From Trematomus loennbergii (taxonomy: Eukaryota > Chordata > Actinopteri > Perciformes > Nototheniidae), in contig JAAOOA010000033.1 in NCBI GenBank assembly GCA_012861695.1, forward strand, positions 10,842,325 to 10,906,324: a DNA stretch of 64,000 nucleotides, read 5' to 3'. The notes under the pieces were generated by a model. The model was not told the DNA's origin and did not search any database. It saw only the letters and a list, made by a program, of their open reading frames with translations. A program made the position numbers and the translations under genes. The stretch's first letter is position 1. The number at the start of each line of letters is the position of its first letter. Of the stretch, positions 55,700 to 64,000 are shown piece after piece.

Positions 55700-56760
55700 C
55701 CTTTCCTCAGGGCGAGGACACTCACTCACACACACACACGCGCACATACACAAACTTCACACTGGGCGATAGGCCGCCTAAGCCGCACTGATAACAACCA
55801 TCACTAATGGCAATTAGCCCATCAGATCCTTGTTAATGCCCAATGACTTGGAGATAGTTTGGGTGAATAATTCTGGGAGGCTTTGGTCAACGTGGCCTAT
55901 CTCCCTTTACCTCTTTGTTCCCTCTGCCTCTCTAGAGGAGATATGAATCCCTGCTCAAACAATAGCAAATGACCATTTCCTCACAGTTTGTCAGCAGGGG
56001 TGTGGTTTTAGGAAGTTGGTTAATGAGTGCTTTGAAATGTATGACATGCAAAAACAGAAATGCATAGGCCACGAGCAGAAAGAGGTGCTGACTAGGGAAA
56101 AAAAGAAGGAAGCACTAGTTCCCTGAAACACTTCCTTAAAACCAGGCCCAGAAGTAGATAAACTCAGTGTTAAACTGGGATTAGGGCTAATTAGAAATTA
56201 GCAGAAACAGACTCCTGAATTATATACAGACACAGACTATAAGACACTTAATTGCATAATCACCGAGAATGTAATCAACCCGGCAGCACCATAGCAAGCT
56301 CTCACAGCCACTTGCAAACTGTTAATGCCAATTGCCAGTTTTAACAATCACCATTTAGGCATCAGCACATGCAAACACCTACCCTGGATGCTGCTAAACA
56401 CCAGGAGCCAGACGAGCTGAGAATCTAACCTAAGTACCGAGAGCTCAAGTGGTGATCTTTAAATTGTGTTGCTGTGTGCAGGGTCTCTGCACCTCGGGCT
56501 CCATTAGAGGACTTTGTTAATCCTGCAGGGATTTTGCCGTCCCCTCACCGCCCCGGGCCTCTATGTGGGAGATAGGACAGCTCAAAGATGGTATGAAGGC
56601 TTGGAGGGAAGCCCAAACACTGCTAAAATAACTCACAGGCCCTTTTTCTCTGCATCCCTCCTGTGAGCAAAGACAACACACACATACCTGTTTGATGAAT
56701 AGGAGTTTCTGCACGGTTTACTCTGCAGTGAAAACGCCTTGGAGTGACTCATTCTGCATA
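55700..56760. promoter_or_regulatory. Candidate conserved non-coding cluster
   Basis: A short CA run (55726-55740), then about 1 kb of non-repetitive sequence with many AATTA/TAAT cores: CCATCACTAATGGCAATTAG near 55798, GGGCTAATTAGAAATTAGCA near 56184, TAATGCCAATTGCCAGTTTT near 56324. Looks like enhancer DNA, without cross-species proof. Confidence 0.3.
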
Positions 56761-58640
56761 CAACACAAATAAAAACCATGAAACGGCTTGTAAATATGGA
56801 ATAGTTTGTGTTCCCTGCCAGAAATACATCAAAAAATGTTCACAGTCTGTATTATGCATGGAATTCTTTAAAGCCCAATCTGCCGTAATTGTGACTATTT
56901 TTGTATTTTAGCTGTAACAGTGTCTCCATAAACCTTTGTGCAAAATAGCATTGTTAGCAGAGAAATAGCTAGCTGTATTCATCCACTTTAAGTGATGTGT
57001 TTTGGCCTAAAGGATAACAGAAGTGTGAGGCTTTGGTGTTGGTTTTATTTCACTGTCAGCCAGCCACTCTGCTCCTCCTGGGTCATTACTTTGACAGCTA
57101 GCAGTACACCTCTGGTTAAGGGCTGTTTTTTTAATTGCAGCCTACAGTTACAATACAGTTCGCTCCCCAATTGAGCCATAAACTTTTAATTCATTTAACA
57201 CGTTATGTTACACCAAACCAAATCTCCAAAGATTGCTTTTTCTTGCTGCCAAAGCTGACTGAGCCTTTAAATGTTTATGTGATCGACCAACAAATGACCT
57301 CACTTTTAAAGGGGCATTGCACAGATTTCACTACAACAACAAGGCAACTTAAAAGGGAAACTGTCATGTAAAACAATGCACTCAATTCGATTAATGATTT
57401 TTAACATGGCATCACGTTCTAAAAAGAGTCTCATTTTCTTTCATATCTGTTAGCTGTGGGAAAGGGTATTCATTATTATTATTATTTTTCATAAATTAAT
57501 AATGTATTTCTATTTTCATTATTATTGCTGTGTGTTAGCATCATTTTGACTTTAAAAGTTGTTGAGGTAAAGCTTTTGAAATTTGTACACAATGTTGTAC
57601 AGTTAAATCTTTGCCGATACACCATATTACATAAATGATCATGTGTTTTTTTTAACTAAAATCCTTATCTGTAAAGTAAGTTGTAAGTACAGTTGTCAAA
57701 TAAATGAAGAAGAATGCAAAACAGCAAAGAATAAAACTGAAATACTCATAAGTAATTGACCTCAGAATTTTACATGAGTAGTGTACTATATATATACACA
57801 CTTTATATAATACATTTTTTTGGTCACTTTAATGAGACACATTTTGGATTTATAGTAAGCATACTGTGTGAATTTGCATTGTAGTGCAGGAAAACGGTCT
57901 GCGTTATGAAACAAGTATTACACAACAGCAATGAGATGCATACTCAGACAGTTGTAGTCTGTTTTCAACTTTGTGACCTGAGAAAAGAGGAACTGCATGT
58001 ATGGCGAGGTGGAGGGGGGGGGGGGGGGGGCTAGTAACACATTGGAGCTCTGAGACGACAATGAAATGACGGGTTGTACAGTTGCACAAAAAAAAAACAT
58101 CTTAAAGGGAGTTTCCCCTTTTGAATTGCAGTTCATTGAAAAAACAAGCTGGGTCTAAAACAAAGAGTGAACAAATGCAGATGAATAGGTGGTCTGAATG
58201 TATGTTAGACAGAGCAAGAGGAGTGGCAAGTGAAACCAAGGTGAAAAATGTTTGTCTGTCACTTTTTCTTCCAAGGACAAAGTTAGCTGTCGTTTCATGC
58301 CAAGTGTCCGTGATGTATTGCGTTAAGTAGTCACGCTTTTGTCCAGAAAAACGTTCCAATTGATCCAGTATTTAACTGCTGCAGTGACGATGGACGTGAG
58401 CCATTTTCAAACAGAAAGGGCTTTAAGAGAAAAAGTGGAGATAAAGGTTAAGTGGCAGAAATTGTCGGAAGTTTGGAGGGGGATAAAGTTAGGCAGTGAA
58501 TATGACTTCACAACTGCTCTATTTGTAAGTCCTTTCGCAACAAAAGATTTCCGAGGAAATGCAAGTACATAAAACATGATCAATTATTGCACAGTGGCCT
58601 TACCATTCAGCCATTTACAACACTTAAAGTCATGATCAAA
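56761..58640. other. Intergenic, with a 17-G run
   Basis: A run of 17 G lies at 58014-58030. Otherwise AT-rich with nothing recognised. Confidence 0.5.
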
Positions 58641-59050
58641 TGTCTTGTGTACACTGAAACGTAATGCTGAGGAAGGAAAAAAAATGTTTTCGAACAAAGC
58701 CTACAGTGTCAGTGAGCAGCCGTGGGTGCCGCTGTGTTTATCGAAGGACTCGGCTGTTGTCAAAAAGACAGATAGTTGCTCTTTGTCAACACGATTCTGC
58801 GTAATGAGCCTCATTATTATTTTTGTTGCTGCCATGGCTACAGTTGGAGAGGCATGATGTATGGGGTTTCTCAGTGCTCTGACAACGCCATTCTTTCTAA
58901 TGACACATGCAGTGTTTTACCTGCGCTGCATAAGAATCCAGGCATGAAACACGCTAAGGCAACAACGGCTAAGCAGGGCTCTGCGTGACGCTTTGAAGTG
59001 CTTTTCATCAGGAGATTATCGACAGGAGAAGGAAAAATAAAAGATTGCCT
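58641..59050. promoter_or_regulatory. Candidate conserved non-coding segment
   Basis: Balanced composition, non-repetitive (GTGCCGCTGTGTTTATCGAA near 58727; CATGCAGTGTTTTACCTGCG near 58907). Short frames do not resemble known proteins. Confidence 0.25.
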
Positions 59051-59816
59051 TGAAACTTTCCTCACTGTTCTCCAACACCCTGAATAAACAAAAAAGTTAT
59101 CCAGCTCTACAGCAATATGAAATGAACTAGAAGAGAGAGCGATACTTATTCTGTGAATTCAAAAGGTTTAGTATGACTATAAAAAGCAACGGTTGTTATA
59201 CAAACTAGTGAGTTATTTAAGACTAAGATTAAATAGATTAAATAGCTTTATAGGTTTATCTTTTTAATAAGTAACATATAGAAAATGTGAGTTTTAGTGT
59301 GGGTTATTTCTGACATGCTGCCAAATGCTGATTGAAAACTGACCAAGCACATTGTTCTCAACGTTTTGGTAATTTTTATAGAATTATAAATGTTATGACT
59401 CTTCAAACATAGTTTTTTTTCTAACATCAGTAATCTCCAATTAAAGCAAAGATGGAAATCATCAAACCTCTTCAAGATAGCAATCAAAAGCTAGTTTCAA
59501 TGTCACACTGCATCCAGAAAAACCCAAAAATAAAACATCCAAGAGACACTGAGATTAAACGCAGCCTGCAGTCAAGAGTTCAAAGGTCAACGCTTCAGTG
59601 CCCTGCTCTCAGTCCATGTTGTAATATCTGTGTGCAGGTATGCTGGTCTCGGGTCAGACGTGACGCGCTGTGCTCCATCACTGAGCTGCGAGGCAGAGAC
59701 GTTCGTTTGACCAGAAAACTCTGGTCTGAAGCGCAGTGTGCTTTGATGTGAGCCTAATATGGCTTGTAAAAAGGGGGATCCTGCACTTTAAAGTGTTGCC
59801 TGACGCTGTCCAGACC
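59051..59816. other. Intergenic, nothing recognised
   Basis: No gene-like feature. Confidence 0.5.
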
Positions 59817-59841
59817 CGTGTGTGTGTGGTGTGTGGTGTGT

Positions 59842-59906
<65 letters not shown>

Positions 59907-59932
59907 GTGTGTGTGTGTGTGTGTGTGTGTGT
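59817..59932 (+). repeat. (TG)n microsatellite 5, about 115 bp
   Basis: TG on the + strand, the opposite sense to tracts 1-4, with GG interruptions at about 59829, 59836, 59843 and 59875, and TT at about 59906. Confidence 0.95.
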
Positions 59933-59995
59933 AGTACTTGGACTGTAGTAGGTCTGTGTCTGTCATCCTGGAGTTATAAAAGTGATGTAAACATT

Positions 59996-60045
59996 GAGAG
60001 AGGCCTGGAGAGAAAGAGTGAGAGAAAGAGTGAGAGAGAGAGTGG
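59996..60045 (+). repeat. GA-rich run
   Basis: Purine-rich GAGAGAAAGAGTGAGAGAAA-type repeat just right of TG tract 5. Confidence 0.8.
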
Positions 60046-60420
60046 TTTGCCAGCAGAATGTGTAACTGTAGTAGAGCGGGACTGAGCATCATTTTTTGTT
60101 TTTATTTATTTCAACTCTTAAATGCAACGTGCAACGCAACAAGCAGGATTTGCCCTCTTTCCATCATTAAACCACTTAACCACTAAGTGCATATTTTAAC
60201 CTGATTCCCACAAAAAATAAGCAAAAGAAAATATGAATGGATGTACTTGTCCATCCATTGTTATGGCAATATTAGGAGTTGGGCATATAAAGATAAAAAG
60301 CTGGTGGTGGTTATTTTTCCAGTTGGCGGAGCAGAGGGCAAACAACATAATGTGGGAACTGCCAGTCAATCTTAGAAAAATGTAAAGCAAAGTAGAATTT
60401 ATTGATACTGAGCTATTGGA
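60046..60420. other. Intergenic, nothing recognised
   Basis: AT-rich. No features. Confidence 0.5.
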
Positions 60421-60432
60421 TTATGGCAACAT

Positions 60433-60868
60433 CCATCCATCCATCCATCCATTTTCTCCCGGTTATCCGTGGTCGGGTCGCGGGGGTAGCAGTTCCAGCA
60501 GAGAGCCCCAAACTTTATTTTCCCTGGCCACATCAACCAGCTCTGACTGGGGGATCCCAAGGCGCTCCCAGGCCAGCGAAGAGATATAATCCCTCCACCT
60601 GGTCCTAGGTCTACCCCTCGGTCTCTTCCCAGCTGGACGTGCCTGGAACACCTCCCTAGGGAGGCGCCCAGGTGGCATCCTTACTAGGTGCCCGAACCAC
60701 CTCAACTGGCTCTTTTCGATGCGAAGGAGGAGCGGTTCAACTCCGAGTCCCTCCCAGATGACTGAACTTCTCACCTTATCCCTAAGGGAGACGCCAGCCA
60801 CCCTGCGGAGAAAACCCATCTCGGCCGCTTGTATCCGCGATCTCATTATTTCGGTCATGACTGTTATG
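60433..60868 (-). mobile_element. 5'-truncated RTE-type LINE with 12-bp target duplication
   Basis: Flanked by TTATGGCAACAT at 60421-60432 and 60869-60880. The 3' tail is (GGAT)n on the minus strand. The minus strand encodes the C-terminal part of a retrotransposon reverse transcriptase, open from 60858 to 60463: RIQAAEMGFLRRVAGVSLRD, then QLRWFGHLVRMP and GKRPRGRPRTRWRDYISS. Truncation at the 5' end is normal for target-primed reverse transcription. The clade is inferred from tail and C-terminus; other clades are possible. Confidence 0.85.
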
Positions 60869-60880
60869 TTATGGCAACAT

Positions 60881-61489
60881 TACTAAAGAAAGTCAGATGG
60901 GGAATGCAAAACATGTAAAAGCAAAAACAAAGACAACATCTTTACAGTTAACAGAGTCAAATCCTAACCCGACTTTTACATGAACTGTACATACAATACA
61001 TACTGTAGAGGCAGTTTTTTTGTAAAGTGAGGAATTGTATTGTATGTACTCCGATTATCTTAAAAAAACAAGCTACATACTTTCATTCTTAGTAAGTTTA
61101 TTATTTTACTTGATTACTTTACTTGAGTCAAATGTGTATACAATAACAGCAATAAGACAGTGTAAAGAGCTTTAGGTAAAATAAATCTCTTCACATTGCA
61201 CATGATGGTCTAAAATGACTAATCAATGCCTACGTAAATTAAGTGCTATTTTTGCTATTTTATAGAATATCTGCTTGATACACCAATGCATCTTTTTACT
61301 GTCTAGTCAGCTCAGACAGAGATAAAGAGCAGTTAAAATGGGAGTAGCTTGGCCTCCGCTGGTATGTAGAAGACACAAGACTTCAGTACATCATGGCGTA
61401 AGGTGACAATTACCCATATAGAAATTAAATAAAAGACTTTCAGCTCACAAAACTGCTAAAAACTCAACGTAAAGAGAAAAAACATGAGC
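60881..61489. other. Intergenic, nothing recognised
   Basis: TTACTTGATTACTTTACTTG near 61108 hints at a decayed copy of the element type at 48884-49330. No gene. Confidence 0.4.
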
Positions 61490-61790
61490 TTTTAGGCAGA
61501 TTTTCCACGGGCGGGACATGGGAGTTGGTGTTTTTGGCAGTGTGGTGAATGAGAGCGGGGCTGGAGTGTATAGATCATGGTGTTAGTGTGGAGGAGGTCA
61601 GGACCAGTGCATCTAACTCTTCTACTGATTGTTATGAAGGGCCATGTGTCAGCATCCGTCCGACCACTTTATAACTCTTGGCCATTCCCTGCGCCTCTCC
61701 TGCAAAAGAAGGCTAATGCATTCTCTTTGACCCTGCCGGAGTAAATCAAATATCTGGCCTCAGATCTTGTTGAGCTGCACGGTGCAGTGT
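61490..61790. promoter_or_regulatory. Candidate conserved non-coding segment
   Basis: Non-repetitive, balanced sequence (TCCACGGGCGGGACATGGGA at 61503; GAAGGCTAATGCATTCTCTT near 61707). Composition only. Confidence 0.25.
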
Positions 61791-61930
61791 GTTTGTGTAT
61801 GTGTGTGTGTGAGAGAGAAAGAGAGAGAGATGTATAGAGTGAGAAAGAGAGAGGGAGAGAGAGTGAGAGCATGGTAGAATTGTGTGGGCCGTACACAGAA
61901 AATACAGGAAAGAATAAAACATAAAAAGAG

Positions 61931-61963
<33 letters not shown>
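61791..61963 (+). repeat. TG, GA and TA microsatellite cluster
   Basis: A short TGTG run (61791-61811), GAGA-rich sequence to about 61868, and (TA)n at about 61934-61963. TA runs can extrude as cruciforms. Confidence 0.85.
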
Positions 61964-61967
<4 letters not shown>

Positions 61968-64000
61968 TATATATAAAAGAAAAATATTCCAAGGAAAATA
62001 AAACAGAAGCATTTTCAAAACTAAAATCTTACCAACCACAAGGATTTAGGCAAAATAGCCCATGTTTAACTGTTACCAGAAAAATATCGGCAATATAGAT
62101 ACCTGTTGCAAGAGAAAAGGAAATAAAAAAGCTGTTGGTAAAAAGGAATAGGAAAGACTATTTGAAGTAGTATTCAAGATTTCTTCCTCAATGACATCTG
62201 GAAAACTATTCAAGGATTCTGAAACGCTGTTCCTTCTTTGGGATTAATAATGACATATAATAAAACACCACTCTTGGATGTAGATATCTAGTTGTACTAC
62301 CAATCTTTAAGTTTGGGTGTGTTACATGAACTCACAGGAGATTTATCCACTCCTGGACAAACATGTCGTGCACACAAAGCCCTCCCACTGAAACATACAT
62401 CATACAGGATTTACTCCTAAAACAGGAAGCTAGCAGTGAACCCATCACAACAACACTGATGTAAAACTGGATAAACATATTAAAATGAAAAAAGAGTCAA
62501 CCTCCTGTGTGGAGGGTTTCCATATCATTATGTTTGTGATTGCCAGAGCCTCTGCTCTCAGCATTCCCAACATTCCCATGTAGCTCTTGACCCCCGACAG
62601 CCTTAAATTATTAACATTCCCATATGGGCTTAAACCCCCTGATCGCTGCTCGCAGCTACATTTTTCATGTGTTTTTCATATTACCGCAATAATTGACAAA
62701 GGAGATACATATCTTATTTATAATTCACAGCCTGTGTGTGTTTGTTGTGTGTATGTGCGTGTGTATCTCCTGTTTATCTTGCCTGAAAAAAATCATGTAT
62801 TAAATTGAACTTTTCCAAAGCACGCAGCCGAGATACATCTTCCATGCGGTCCAACAGGGGGCAGTAGTTTGGTTCTTTCTGTTGTTATTTCAGTGGTTGG
62901 ACTCTACTGCTGCTTTTGTATCCAGCATCACTGACAGCAGACAGGGCCAACCACACAATGGGTTATGAATGAGCTCCCATTAATCATAATTAATCAGAGG
63001 GCCAAACCCATTGACTGTCAGGCGTGAGACGAGTTTGTCTTGGTAAGAATGATGGACTGCTCCACTGTTCAAATGCTTTAGATGGCTTCAGGTAGTCCAG
63101 ACAGATATGCAGAGTCTTTCTTCACTTTATGACAGAGTCTTTTTTGTTGGGGTGTCTACACTGAAGAAATCTTGGAAACATTTGATGTTGAAATTATTTA
63201 GCATTTTGAATGACCATTGTTTTATGATTTGGAATTCCACCTCATATCTGAGCCCCAATCTCAGCAATAGAAAGGGTATTTACTGATGCACTGTAATTAA
63301 GTCGAGCTACGAGGTTACTTTGTACTTGACAGACATACTTATTATTTTACAGATATAAATTGCCATCTTAAAATGACAGCTCCAAACAATTTATAACAAT
63401 TAAAACCAGCTTTAAATCTGAAGCTACAAAATTGAAACGCTGCTTACAACTCAATTCATCAATACAAAAAAATAATACTCTGAAGAATAGGTTTAATTTT
63501 TACATTTAACTACATTCTGCTACTGTAAGGGTATAATTAAATAACTAATAAATGTAACGTTTTTTATTATTAAAAGGAGTATTTGGACAATGGGATACTT
63601 TGTATCCCATATGTATATGGATCCTATGTATCTTATGAGTTGTGGAGACATGTTATATACCGCTTCTGATTGTTCTTGAAAACAAATATTGTTGGAATAC
63701 GTGATGCAGTATAACATGATCTCAGTCAACAGGCTACTGATAAGAATTTAAAAGGGGAAGTCGAATGTAAACATCTCAGTCAAGTTTGAAAGGACGTCTG
63801 AAACATGTCTGAGTGACCAAACATCAAAACCCCTTAAAGTCTTCCTCAAACAGAAGTAAACCTTTCGTTTTTTCTTCTCTTTTCTCCTCACTTTTTCTCC
63901 CCACTCCATAACAAACACCACATAATGATTTTGGGTATCTGGTAGATCAAGCAGGGTTTTGCCGGCAGCTGTGTGGTGGTTGCGGGGCTGCCAAACCAAA
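61964..64000. other. Intergenic to the window end
   Basis: 62510-62660 and 62940-63050 are non-repetitive with homeodomain-type cores (CCATTAATCATAATTAATCA at 62978), possible enhancers. The rest is AT-rich; no gene at the right edge. Confidence 0.35.

Overview
The window reads as chromosomal DNA of a teleost fish, probably a percomorph. It has split genes with GT-AG introns, teleost-type repeats (L2- and RTE-like LINEs, a tRNA-headed SINE, TIR elements), very long CA/TG microsatellites and AT-rich non-coding DNA. No bacterial gene organisation, CRISPR array or rRNA was seen.

The one gene identified with confidence is macroh2a1 (h2afy), the histone variant macroH2A1, on the + strand from a presumed promoter near 16.5 kb to poly(A) signals near 31.0 kb. 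All coding exons are present (18270-29652): histone fold, lysine-rich linker and macro domain. Both mutually exclusive macro-domain exons are intact: the macroH2A1.1 type (22033-22132) and the macroH2A1.2 type (23728-23818). Splicing in one or the other predicts proteins of 370 or 367 aa. At the left edge there is a candidate 5' end of an unidentified minus-strand gene (76-888).

Between these, 1.4-14.8 kb is a nest of mobile DNA. It holds two oppositely oriented ~400-bp TIR elements with 3-bp target duplications, a 5.1-kb nested palindrome (1851-6985), a 1.77-kb internally gutted LTR element with a GTCC target duplication and a CpG-rich passenger (6999-8766), a cluster of eight AACCCTGTTAC-type motifs (8838-9369), and a 4.7-kb TTAA-flanked element (10102-14841) carrying a 2.8-kb L2-type LINE.

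Downstream of macroh2a1, 31-64 kb holds no recognisable gene. It has scattered repeats, several higher-complexity segments that could be conserved enhancers, and five long CA/TG tracts (about 115-350 bp each). In vertebrates the 3' side of macroH2A1 faces PITX1 across a gene desert that carries limb and pelvic-fin enhancers. In stickleback that interval holds the Pel enhancer, whose TG repeats are linked to recurrent deletion. By synteny this half of the window is probably the macroh2a1-pitx1 regulatory landscape, although pitx1 itself is not in view. Conservation cannot be seen from one sequence, so the enhancer calls are low confidence.
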